From Odoribacter sp. AF15-53 (GTDB taxonomy: Bacteria; Bacteroidota; Bacteroidia; Bacteroidales; Marinifilaceae), in the NCBI RefSeq assembly GCF_003479425.1, contig NZ_QUHC01000019.1, forward strand, positions 1 to 42,555: a stretch of DNA of 42,555 nucleotides, in the 5' to 3' direction. Below the pieces are notes generated by a model. The model was not told the origin of the DNA. It saw only the letters and a list, made by a program, of their open reading frames with translations, and searched no databases. The position numbers were made by a program, and so were the translations under genes. Positions 24,661-31,775 of the stretch are shown here, in pieces. Within the stretch, counting starts at the first letter, position 1. Every line of letters starts with the position of its first letter.

Positions 24661-25353
24661 TTATTGGGAAAGTACCATGAGTATGTAGTTGCCATTCCTG
24701 CATTCGATTTGTAGCGTGGGGTCGGCTTTCAGGTTAGCACGTAGCAAGCTGATATATTTTTTCAGTTCTGAGTCTTTACCCTCGTTTGATTTGTTCCATA
24801 TTCCTTGAACTAGATAAGTTCTATTGGCCACTTCATGATTCTTTGCACACAATAATTGCAGAAGACGTCCTTCGATGCCTTTTAGTCGTGTGGTTTGCCC
24901 GTCGATCGAGAGTTCTCGGGTTACGCTGTTGTATGTCGTGTGTGGCGAGAGTGTATACAAGTGAGGGATATTCATGCATTTTTTTATTTTATCCCGCACA
25001 CGATTTATGTATAAGATCAGGACTTCGGGCCGTTCTTTACAGATAAATGTGTCGGCTCCGGCATCCAGTACGGCCACTTCATTAGCGGGTTCGCCGTGGG
25101 AGGTGTACACGATGATATGGATTTGCTGGTCGTGTTCCCGGATCTTCCGTGTCAGCTTCAACCCACCATTTTCCCCCATATCCAGGTCCGTAAGGATGAT
25201 ATCCGGTTTCCACTCCTTGTATATCTTCCATGCTTCTGCCCCGTCCGGTGCGATCATGACTTCGAAGTTCTCTTTTTCAAGAATCATTTTTGTGAATTTA
25301 GCCCCGATTTCATCATCCTCGGCATAAAGTATTTTTACCTTCGTTTCGTCCAT
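24661..25353 (-). CDS. OmpR-type response regulator
   Basis: A 230-residue two-component response regulator. The receiver domain covers residues about 6-125, with the acidic pair D13-D14, the phospho-acceptor D56 in ILTDLDMG, T84 in VYTSHG, and K106 in ICKERP. A winged-helix DNA-binding domain follows (RELSIDGQTTRLKGIEGRLLQLL, then SELKKYISLLRANLKADP), ending near IECRNGNYILMV. The start at 25353 (MDETKVKILYAEDD) fits the family. The longer frame, open to 25449, overlaps the histidine-kinase end and is rejected. It follows the kinase with 7 nt between, so the pair forms one operon, resembling the RprX/RprY-type systems of Bacteroides. The target genes are unknown. Confidence 0.93.
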   Translation of the reverse strand: MDETKVKILYAEDDEIGAKFTKMILEKENFEVMIAPDGAEAWKIYKEWKPDIILTDLDMGENGGLKLTRKIREHDQQIHIIVYTSHGEPANEVAVLDAGADTFICKERPEVLILYINRVRDKIKKCMNIPHLYTLSPHTTYNSVTRELSIDGQTTRLKGIEGRLLQLLCAKNHEVANRTYLVQGIWNKSNEGKDSELKKYISLLRANLKADPTLQIECRNGNYILMVLSQ

Positions 25354-25360
25354 GGTCGTG

Positions 25361-26707
25361 TTATTGTTTGTATTTGTTTTTGATCTTGGCTTTGCGGGGT
25401 AAGGTGACGAATAGCGTGGTGCCCTTGCCTTCCTCGCTTTGGATATCAATTTTTCCCCCGTGTGCGCGAATCACGATGCGGGCATAATGTAATCCCAGCC
25501 CGTGCCCCTTGATTTTCTTGTTACCCTGGTGGTCTCCCCGGTTGTAGCGTTCGAACACGTGTTTCAGGTTCTTGAGAGGGATTCCGAACCCGTTGTCCTC
25601 GATTTGGATTAGCACGTGTTGGGCATCCTGGTCTGTGCACGTGATCTGTATTTTTACCTGATCACCGGAGTATTTCAATGCGTTGTCCACGAGATTCTGG
25701 AAAACGGCGAACAGGAAATGATAGTCCCCCGTGATGATCGGGTTGTCGGACCGGAAATCGACGTCGATATCAAATTGTTTGTTTTGGGTATTCCAACGAT
25801 CTTTTTGTTTCAATGCTTCCAATGTTTCCTTGAGGTTAAATTCCTTGACGTTTAGCTGTAGCCCGTGGGCATCCGTGGATTGGAGCAACATCCGATTGAT
25901 CGATTGTAACATCTCGTTGAGTTGTTTCCGGTTGTCTTCGAGGAATGATTCTTGCTCGTCGGGTGGCAAGGTCGGGAGGAGATAACAGGCTTTAATCTGG
26001 TTACCAACCGGTCGCTTTAGGTCGTGTACCAGGTTGTCAATGAATGATTTCCGGTATTCCCCGCTCTTTTTCTCGTTGCGAATCGTTCGGTAGAAGTTGA
26101 CAATACAAATGATGAACAGGGCGGAAATGATTATAGTTAAAATAATAGGCCAAATAGCCACTTGAATAAACAAGATGGCAGGGTAGTTGTACGTGGCATA
26201 CAGGGTATCACCGGAAATAAAGCCGAGGGGTTCGTGATATTCCGGGGAAGAAGGGAGTTTCCCGTGGTGTCCAGGGTAGGAATCTTTTATTTGTCCGGTA
26301 CTGTCTCCGATGACAAATTGCAATGCGAGAGTTTTTAGTTGCACGGAATCTAACTTTGTCTGCAAAAGGGTGTAGAAATTTTTTAAAGTCCATGATTCTG
26401 AGTTTCGGATGTCATAGTCACTTACTTCGGAGATTTGCCGGATATCGTCTTTTTCGTTTAATTGAAAACTTATTGTTTTTTGATTGATTCGATATATTAA
26501 TTTTTTGATTGATTCATTGTAACTGACAATATCATTATTATTTGAGGATTTCATGTTGAACTGGTAGACAGCTCCGGTAATTATATTGTTATACCAATGT
26601 AAATATTGAGTTTTTTCTTCTTGGTATAAACGATACAAGTGGATAAACTGGTTACCTAAGATGATGCAAACAGCAAGAATGATAACATATCGTAAACGGC
26701 GATCCAT
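25361..26707 (-). CDS. Sensor histidine kinase
   Basis: A 448-residue membrane sensor kinase. TM1 is at about residues 7-24 and TM2 at about 179-203, with a periplasmic sensor domain of about 150 residues between them. The dimerisation/H-box has H228 in FIDNLVHDLKRPVGNQ; the Lys after HDL in place of the usual Arg/Thr context is a minor variation. The ATPase domain shows FQNLVDNALKYS (N-box), IEDNGFGIPLKN (G1) and GHGLGLHYARIV (G2). It phosphorylates the response regulator encoded 7 nt downstream. The signal is unknown, since the sensor domain has no recognisable family. It is the last backbone gene before the mobile element. Confidence 0.93.
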   Translation of the reverse strand: MDRRLRYVIILAVCIILGNQFIHLYRLYQEEKTQYLHWYNNIITGAVYQFNMKSSNNNDIVSYNESIKKLIYRINQKTISFQLNEKDDIRQISEVSDYDIRNSESWTLKNFYTLLQTKLDSVQLKTLALQFVIGDSTGQIKDSYPGHHGKLPSSPEYHEPLGFISGDTLYATYNYPAILFIQVAIWPIILTIIISALFIICIVNFYRTIRNEKKSGEYRKSFIDNLVHDLKRPVGNQIKACYLLPTLPPDEQESFLEDNRKQLNEMLQSINRMLLQSTDAHGLQLNVKEFNLKETLEALKQKDRWNTQNKQFDIDVDFRSDNPIITGDYHFLFAVFQNLVDNALKYSGDQVKIQITCTDQDAQHVLIQIEDNGFGIPLKNLKHVFERYNRGDHQGNKKIKGHGLGLHYARIVIRAHGGKIDIQSEEGKGTTLFVTLPRKAKIKNKYKQ

Positions 26708-26727
26708 ATTTTGTGTTTGTTATATTC

Positions 26728-26758
26728 CAAAGTTATGAAATTTGCAACTTCAATGCAA
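26728..26758 (-). promoter_or_regulatory. Promoter of the histidine kinase operon
   Basis: On the minus strand, TTG (26758-26756), 20 nt, TAACTTTG (26735-26728), about 20 nt ahead of the kinase ATG. A good match to the Bacteroidota consensus. A second TATATTTG further upstream (near 26911-26904) may be another promoter. Confidence 0.7.
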
Positions 26759-27004
26759 CCTTTTTATTCTTTTTTTTGTAAAAAACAATCGTTTTTTTGT
26801 AATCGGTTGGTAGATAAGACTTAAAGAGTAGAAAGTTCGGTAGCCGGTAGCGATTTGGTAGCTGTGCGGGTTTCGCTGCATTGCTTCGCTCTGCTCTTGG
26901 AACTGATGCAAATATAGGAATTTTGACCGAAAAAGGGAAATGTTTCGGGGATTTTTTATTTTTCGGGATTACCGGATTACAGGAAAAGCATAAAATCAGG
27001 AGGC

Positions 27005-27154
27005 GGTGCAAAAAACGAGGTTGCACCCGTGGTTTTACTCGAAGTGTAAAATGTTGATTTTCAGTGTGTATTTCTGTGGTGCAAGGTGCAGCTATATTTA
27101 TATATATAGCTGCACCTTGCACCAGCCACACAGGGCTGTTTTGCGGCTTGCACC
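27005..27154. repeat. GGTGCAA/TTGCACC heptamer cluster with a 48-bp palindrome
   Basis: A perfect 21-bp inverted repeat at 27077-27097 and 27104-27124 surrounds a 6-nt TTATAT core; each arm holds two overlapping GGTGCA/TTGCACC motifs. A smaller inverted pair lies at 27005-27010 and 27021-27026, and a further TTGCACC at 27148-27154. This occupies the otherwise empty 620-nt gap between the kinase promoter and the first element gene. It could be an att-proximal arm-site array for the recombinase or an operator. Confidence 0.7.
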
Positions 27155-27327
27155 GATATTCTTTTAAGTTTCTGTAAATGAGTTGGTTTTGAGTTTTGGT
27201 GTTTGTTTCGGGGGAAAGGTGGGATGAACGGGATGTTCCGATAGGGCTTGGCGGCTTCGTGTTTGCCCTGCAAGGGCTTGGCAGGTGGGGTGGCTGGAAT
27301 GTCGGGCTTAGGGCAGTCTTGGGGCTT

Positions 27328-27954
27328 TTATTCAATCCTTTGCCCTTTGCGGTCGATGTAATACCAATCATCGCTTTCCCAATAGTGGTATTCCCCATCC
27401 GAACCGGGAGCTTCTTCCAGTTCTCCCGTGTCGGTTACTTTCGCCTTCCCGTTCTCGAAAGGAAAGCCAAAAGCGAAGCGTGGTTCTACGAGGGTATTGC
27501 CATGCTCGTCCGCATATCCGATACGCCCTTTTTCATCGACGATGCGGTAAACGCCTTCCTGCACGGGGTCGTTGCCGTTGTCATACCGGTACGGGACATA
27601 GAGGCTTGCGGGATGGCTGTTGCCGGAGGATATGGCCGTGCAGCGGTCATGATAAAGGGTGAACAGCCGTATTTCAAGCAGGATGGCAAGGACTGCAAGC
27701 ACCGTGCAGACAAGGAAACGGAGGCGATAGCGTTGCCGTACCGATACATGGAACGCCCCGTAATAGTCGTGCATCATGCGGTAACGCTCCTCGGTATAGA
27801 TGCGCATATTCCTCCAGAGCAATACGGGGAACGGCAGTATCAGCGGGAAAAGCGTAAGGCGGTCGTCTGTTTCGTAAAGGAAGCGGACAGCCGGAGTGCC
27901 CAAGAACTGTAAAGCGATGGCGACAGGAAACAGGAGGCAGGCGAACTGGACCAC
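27328..27954 (-). CDS. Membrane protein with C-terminal WG-repeat domain
   Basis: A 208-residue protein. The N-terminal half has two long hydrophobic stretches (VQFACLLFPVAIALQFLG and LTLFPLILPFPVLLW) and a third around RFLVCTVLAVLAILLEIRLF. The C-terminal 80 residues resemble WG (KWG) repeats: YRIVDEKGRIGYADEHGNTLV, then EPRFAFGFPFENGKAKVTD, and a final WYYIDRKGQRIE. WG-repeat proteins are frequent in Bacteroidales mobile elements and may be surface or immunity-related, but no function is proven. The GTG at 27954 is used because the hydrophobic N-terminus begins there and a promoter lies only about 12 nt upstream, implying an almost leaderless message. It is divergent from the Imm17-like gene. 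The opposite-strand frame here is a GC shadow. Confidence 0.65.
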   Translation of the reverse strand: MVQFACLLFPVAIALQFLGTPAVRFLYETDDRLTLFPLILPFPVLLWRNMRIYTEERYRMMHDYYGAFHVSVRQRYRLRFLVCTVLAVLAILLEIRLFTLYHDRCTAISSGNSHPASLYVPYRYDNGNDPVQEGVYRIVDEKGRIGYADEHGNTLVEPRFAFGFPFENGKAKVTDTGELEEAPGSDGEYHYWESDDWYYIDRKGQRIE

Positions 27955-27965
27955 ACTGATGACCG

Positions 27966-27997
27966 CAAAACTACGATCCGGGAAGCCGTGCCGACAA
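27966..27997 (-). promoter_or_regulatory. Promoter of the WG-repeat gene
   Basis: Minus strand: TTG (27997-27995), 21 nt, TAGTTTTG (27973-27966). The -7 box lies just 12 nt before the GTG start, so the leader would be only a few bases long. Confidence 0.55.
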
Positions 27998-28009
27998 CTG
28001 CGCCACGTC

Positions 28010-28066
28010 TAATAAAAGAGGTGGTCGAAGAATCCGGGGAGCTTCGGCCGACTGGTTCTTTTATGT
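28010..28066. other. Imperfect hairpin in the divergent intergenic region
   Basis: ATAAAAGA pairs with TCTTTTAT, and inside them GGTCGAAG pairs with CTTCGGCC. It lies between two divergent promoters, where it could serve as an operator or RNA hairpin. The rest of this 286-nt gap shows only the two promoters. Confidence 0.45.
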
Positions 28067-28153
28067 GGGGAGGCTTTCTTCATACGTTGCGGCTATATAG
28101 GTGCAAATAAAACGTATTTCTTCCAAACGGAAAAGATTTTTGCGGTGAAACTT

Positions 28154-28183
28154 TTTGAGTGATTGGACTTTTCACTATTTTTG
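28154..28183 (+). promoter_or_regulatory. Promoter of the Imm17-like gene
   Basis: TTTG at 28154-28157, 18 nt, then TATTTTTG at 28176-28183, a good consensus match; start predicted near 28189. Confidence 0.65.
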
Positions 28184-28240
28184 CTTTGATGTATAACGGT
28201 TCGTCCGTAAGGTATGAATTTGGCTTTTTCTGTTATTGCT

Positions 28241-28516
28241 ATGGAATGGTTCGATAAGATAAGCGAGTTTATGGAGGGTCTGCCGGAGTGGTTGCAGGCG
28301 CATCCGAGGTACGGCTACCTGATCGTGGCGGGAATCCTGCTGCTGTGGCTTGTGGGGATTGCCTGCGGATGGCGGTGGACGTACTCCCGTCCGGGAAGTT
28401 GGGAAGGGAATTTCTGGCTGGGTACGCTGGGTGAAAGGAGTTACCGTTTCTGGCTGGGGCTGATCGTTGCCGCCGCAACGGGATGCGCCCTGTTGCTGTT
28501 CTTCGTAACGGGATAA
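28241..28516 (+). CDS. Small two-TM membrane protein, Imm17-like immunity protein
   Basis: A 91-residue protein beginning MEWFDKISEFMEGLPEW, with TM1 around YLIVAGILLLWLVGIACGW, the motif WRWTYSRPGSWEGNFWLG, and TM2 around WLGLIVAAATGCALLLFFV. The size, the two helices and the central YxRPGSWxxNFW motif fit Immunity protein 17 as I know it, a family found in bacterial polymorphic-toxin loci and Bacteroidales acquired immunity clusters. It would protect the cell from a membrane-acting or periplasmic toxin; that toxin is not in the window. A start at 28214 (MNLAFSVIA) is possible, since it also lies after the promoter. The next membrane protein gene starts 30 nt downstream in the same direction. 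Confidence 0.6.
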   Translation: MEWFDKISEFMEGLPEWLQAHPRYGYLIVAGILLLWLVGIACGWRWTYSRPGSWEGNFWLGTLGERSYRFWLGLIVAAATGCALLLFFVTG

Positions 28517-28546
28517 GCAAGCGGAAAACAAGGAAAGGAGGAAGCT

Positions 28547-29065
28547 ATGTTCAAGGAACCGGCATACTGGATGTATTACTTCTGGAGCAAGAACAAACGT
28601 GCAAGGAAAGACAAGGCGGTTATCTCCAATGCCACGTGGACGATGGCAATCCTGTGGCTTCTTAACCTGATGGCTCTCCATCTTTTGTTCGAGGCATGGG
28701 GATGGGATATGCTGACGGGCTGGTTCTCTTCCCTGACGGACAAGGTGGAATGGAGCAGGTTCAACCCGGTTGCCTATCTGTTCGCCGCAGCGACGCTCGC
28801 TCCTTTTATCTGGATTGCCAGAAAGTTGTATTACCGTCCTGCGAAGCTGAAAGCGATGCAGGCGAAGTACGAGACAGTGGGCGAATACCGGAAATTGCTC
28901 GGTCAATGCCTGTTCTGGCTGTATGTTATCGGCAGTTTTGCATCGTTCTTCATTATAGCCGAACAAAAGAACCATTCCAAGGAGCAACCACTGATCGAAA
29001 GGTTGCAGGAGATACGGGACGGTAAATATCCCGTTGAAAAGACGCACTCACCAACCGGCGAATGA
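28547..29065 (+). CDS. Multi-TM membrane protein of unknown function
   Basis: A 172-residue protein with three to four hydrophobic segments: TWTMAILWLLNLMALHLLF, AYLFAAATLAPFIWIARKLY, and CLFWLYVIGSFASFFIIA, followed by a charged, soluble tail ending THSPTGE. An AAAGGAGG sequence lies a few bases before its ATG, one of the few clear Shine-Dalgarno sites in this window. It is co-oriented with, and 30 nt from, the Imm17-like gene, so it probably shares its transcript and may be another immunity or envelope component. I recognise no family. Its GC content matches the element. Confidence 0.6.
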   Translation: MFKEPAYWMYYFWSKNKRARKDKAVISNATWTMAILWLLNLMALHLLFEAWGWDMLTGWFSSLTDKVEWSRFNPVAYLFAAATLAPFIWIARKLYYRPAKLKAMQAKYETVGEYRKLLGQCLFWLYVIGSFASFFIIAEQKNHSKEQPLIERLQEIRDGKYPVEKTHSPTGE

Positions 29066-29248
29066 CTTTCTTCCGGCTCCCCCTGCTTACTGTCATGCCG
29101 TTCTGCGGGTGGAACCGGTACAGCCTTTCTGTTTTTCACGATTGAATATCCGGACCTATGGAGCAAAATCCGAATCTGTAATTCAAGGAAATATCGTGAC
29201 CGATACGGGGTGTCGGCAGGACATCTATTGCAAACAATTTGTAATTTC

Positions 29249-29306
29249 GTGTAAGATTTGTATTATTTAATATCGTATTGAAACAAAATGAAACAGAATC
29301 TTACAC
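29249..29306. promoter_or_regulatory. 10-bp inverted repeat spanning the AraC start
   Basis: GTGTAAGATT (29249-29258) and AATCTTACAC (29297-29306) flank the start codon at 29288. As DNA it could be an autoregulatory operator. As RNA it would sequester the start region. Confidence 0.5.
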
Positions 29307-30133
29307 TAATTCTAATGAATGAAGCCGTCCGGGAGGGATGGCGGGAATGGATGGAAAAGGTACGCAGGGTATTGCCGCAAACGGATGCGGAGCGTCCGGT
29401 GACATGGATTGCGGCGGAACGGCTCGCACGGGAGAACGGACGGATGGTGCGGCTGGTGGAGCTGCTGCGGGAACACCGCCCCGTACTTTCGTACCGGGTG
29501 AAGGAGGAAGCCGGACTGCTGATACTGGTCGCCTATCACCGCCACGGAAGCTCGTCAGACTTCCTGCTGGAAACGGCGGAGGCGTATTTCCGGGAAAGGG
29601 ACTGCGGAGGATTCCTGTTCCTCTGCCGGATGCAGGCAAGCATCAACGCCTACGACGAATACCCGCACCTGAACGTGCTCTGCAACCGTCTGGCGGGACT
29701 GCTGTTCCGCTTCCGCCGTGAACGGGCGTCCGAGTACCGCAAGGGCATACCGCCGATGTTCGGCAAGGCGGACTTGCAGGAGGTGGAAAAGTACCTGCCG
29801 CACCTGCGGGGCTGCTCGTTCCGGGAAGAAATCGCACTGGCTCTGCCCAAGGTGAAGAACGTGGAGGAACTGGCACGGGAATGCGCCATGTCGGTCAATA
29901 CGCTGGGACGGCGTTTCAAGGAGGAGCTGAACACCACTCCGCACCGCTGGCTGACGGAACAGCGGAAGGCGCACGTGACCTCCCTGCTGGCGGACACGGA
30001 CATGCCCCTTCAAGAGATTGCCGACGTGTGCGGCTTCGCCACTCCGAGCTACCTGTGGGACTTCTGCAAGAAGCACCTGAAGGCTACTCCTGCCGAAATC
30101 CGTGAAATCGCCCGGTGCGCCCGTACAGTTTAG
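29288..30133 (+). CDS. AraC family transcriptional regulator
   Basis: A 281-residue regulator with a C-terminal AraC/XylS DNA-binding domain at about residues 190-275. The first HTH is VEELARECAMSVNTLGRRFKEE and the second is MPLQEIADVCGFATPSYLWDFCKKHL, followed by the family motif ATPAEIRE. The N-terminal 180 residues (WREWMEKVRRVLPQ, and so on) are helical and do not match the arabinose cupin; such sensor regions are common in element-borne regulators. The gene lies between the membrane-protein pair and rteC, all rightward. It may control the upstream pair or the excision genes. A 10-bp inverted repeat spans its start codon. Confidence 0.88.
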   Translation: MKQNLTLILMNEAVREGWREWMEKVRRVLPQTDAERPVTWIAAERLARENGRMVRLVELLREHRPVLSYRVKEEAGLLILVAYHRHGSSSDFLLETAEAYFRERDCGGFLFLCRMQASINAYDEYPHLNVLCNRLAGLLFRFRRERASEYRKGIPPMFGKADLQEVEKYLPHLRGCSFREEIALALPKVKNVEELARECAMSVNTLGRRFKEELNTTPHRWLTEQRKAHVTSLLADTDMPLQEIADVCGFATPSYLWDFCKKHLKATPAEIREIARCARTV

Positions 30134-30239
30134 CCTCCCTTTTCCAGCCCTGCCGTGAAAAAACGACCGTCCGGAGCCGATTGGCGGACAATCCGAATCC
30201 GGCGGTGAAGATTCAGAACGCCCGTTTCCCTGCCGTCCG

Positions 30240-30248
30240 CTAACTTTG
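30240..30248 (+). promoter_or_regulatory. -7 box of the rteC gene
   Basis: CTAACTTTG matches TAnnTTTG 33 nt before the rteC start; no clear -33 element. A 10-codon frame (MKQDLYGRIF) begins at 30265 and overlaps the rteC start in another frame, a possible leader peptide. Confidence 0.5.
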
Positions 30249-30280
30249 CGCCCTTATAAACAACATGAAACAAGATTTAT

Positions 30281-31117
30281 ATGGAAGAATATTTTAACGG
30301 GCTGCTGAAGGAGGTGGATCAGCGCATGGCGACCACAGCCCCCGGCATGGACGGCAAGGAGGTGATAGGCGTCTGCCGTGAGATGGTCTCGTACCTGAAA
30401 GGCAAGAACCGGGAACTGAAGGAGTACGCCCTCGCCCATCCGTTCGCCGGGGACGCAAAGGAGATCCTCTACTTCAAGTATTACAAGCCCGCCCTGACGG
30501 GCAGGCTGCTGTACTATTACCGGGTGTACCAGATAGAGAGCGGCTGCCCCGCCTGCCTGCGTGTCGCCGAACCGTACTACCGCAAGGCGATGGAGCGTGC
30601 CGAGCGGATGATGGAACGCTACCTGCCCTTTTACCAGTATTACCACAGCGGGGCGACGTACCGGGACAGCTACTATTTCCTGCGGGCGAAGGGCGAGCTA
30701 AGCCCCGAGAGCGGCAGCTTCGTGCTGGACGAGGAGGCGGAGTTCTCCACGGGCTACGACATACTGGCGGCACGGCTGATCTCGGTGGAGATGCTGCTGG
30801 TACACCTGAGCCGCCGGATGGAGCGTGCGGCGCAGGGGACGGAAACGGAAGCCGTGCCGGAGAAGGAACACCGCTGGACGAACACGAAGGTTGCCGCCAT
30901 ACTGCTCGTCTATGGCATACACGTGACGGGAAGCGTGGACGAGGGCAACGCCGAGATCGGCGAGCTGGCTGCGCTGTTCGAGAAGCATTTCCACGTGGAT
31001 CTGGGCAACGTGTACCACGCTTTCGGCAGGCTGCGGGGGCAACAGAACCCGACGGCGTTCTTGGACGAGATGAAGGAGAGGCTGCTGAAAAAGATGCGGG
31101 ACATGGATAGCCGGTAG
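30281..31117 (+). CDS. rteC: RteC-family regulator of excision
   Basis: A 278-residue protein matching the RteC family: MEEYFNGLLKEVDQRM, then EILYFKYYKPALTGRLLYYY, then YQIES, FYQYYHSGATYRDSYYFLR, and a C-terminal helical part (ELAALFEKHFHVDLGNVYH). In CTnDOT, RteC activates the promoter of the excision operon, so here it should act on the HTH/primase block starting at 31335 or on the recombinase. The typical RteC is about 220-280 residues long, so this is complete. A strong intrinsic terminator follows at 31152-31196. No rteA/rteB two-component genes are in the window, unlike CTnDOT. Confidence 0.85.
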   Translation: MEEYFNGLLKEVDQRMATTAPGMDGKEVIGVCREMVSYLKGKNRELKEYALAHPFAGDAKEILYFKYYKPALTGRLLYYYRVYQIESGCPACLRVAEPYYRKAMERAERMMERYLPFYQYYHSGATYRDSYYFLRAKGELSPESGSFVLDEEAEFSTGYDILAARLISVEMLLVHLSRRMERAAQGTETEAVPEKEHRWTNTKVAAILLVYGIHVTGSVDEGNAEIGELAALFEKHFHVDLGNVYHAFGRLRGQQNPTAFLDEMKERLLKKMRDMDSR

Positions 31118-31151
31118 CAAGTTGGCAACGGGGCGGCAGGACACGGGAAGG

Positions 31152-31196
31152 GAGCGTCCGAAGGGCTGGAAAGAGCCTTCCGGACGCTCTTTTTTA
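31152..31196 (+). terminator. Terminator after rteC
   Basis: GAGCGTCCG with AAGG pairs with CCTT and CCGGACGCTC, followed by six Ts. It isolates rteC from the downstream HTH/primase operon. Confidence 0.9.
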
Positions 31197-31334
31197 CCCC
31201 GTCTCGGTCCTTTTTACCGCCCGGAACGGCGGCAAGGGCGAAAATGCGCCCCGAAAAAAAATCTTTGCCAAGGTGCTGATATAGTGGCAGGAAAAACCGG
31301 CGAATCGGGCGACATTTGCGGCAGAAACCTAAAA

Positions 31335-31775
31335 ATGAGTACGACAATGGAAATAATGACCATCGAGAGCAACGCCTACCGCCTGCTCGTGGAGAAGATC
31401 GAGAAGATAACCGCCTACGTGGAGGAATCCCGGAACCGGGAGGAAACGGAGCGCAAACGGAAAGAGGAAGCGGAAAGCCCTGCGACCAAGGGACGGAAAG
31501 CCGACCCGAAGTGGATGACGCACAAGGAGGTGTGCGAGGCGCTGGACATCAGCCACCGCACCCTGCAACGCTACCGGCAGAAGCATATCATTCCCTATTC
31601 GATGATCGGGCGGCAGATACGCTATCCCCGGCAGGCTGTCGAGAGCCTGCGTGAGCGGTGGATGGTGGAGACGCCCGCCGCCAAGATCGACCGGATGATA
31701 GCGGAACATCCCCTGCATAACCGAAAAAACGGCAGCTATGGTAAGAAAGGAAGAAGTGCTGGCAAGAACCAGTAA
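31335..31775 (+). CDS. Excisionase-like HTH protein (first of two)
   Basis: A 146-residue protein. An N-terminal charged coil (VEKIEKITAYVEESRNREE) precedes a MerR/excisionase-type winged helix: WMTHKEVCEALDISHRTLQR, YRQKHIIPYSMIGRQIRYPR, then AVESLRERW. Small proteins of this kind in CTnDOT (Xis2c, Xis2d) bend att DNA for excision. It is the first gene of an overlapping operon: the primase/helicase ATG lies 38 nt inside its 3' end. I start at 31335 (MSTTMEIMT); the frame is open further upstream, but that part covers the terminator. It is paralogous to the HTH gene at 33812 in its DNA-binding half. Its function as a directionality factor is inferred. Confidence 0.8.
   Translation: MSTTMEIMTIESNAYRLLVEKIEKITAYVEESRNREETERKRKEEAESPATKGRKADPKWMTHKEVCEALDISHRTLQRYRQKHIIPYSMIGRQIRYPRQAVESLRERWMVETPAAKIDRMIAEHPLHNRKNGSYGKKGRSAGKNQ

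Noticed and set aside
26733..27398. 221-codon minus-strand frame
   Set aside because: It crosses the palindrome, repeats and kinase promoter and has a biased, domain-free translation.
27196..27912. Plus-strand 238-codon frame over the WG-repeat gene
   Set aside because: The minus-strand frame shows TM segments and WG repeats plus a promoter; the plus frame has no domain.
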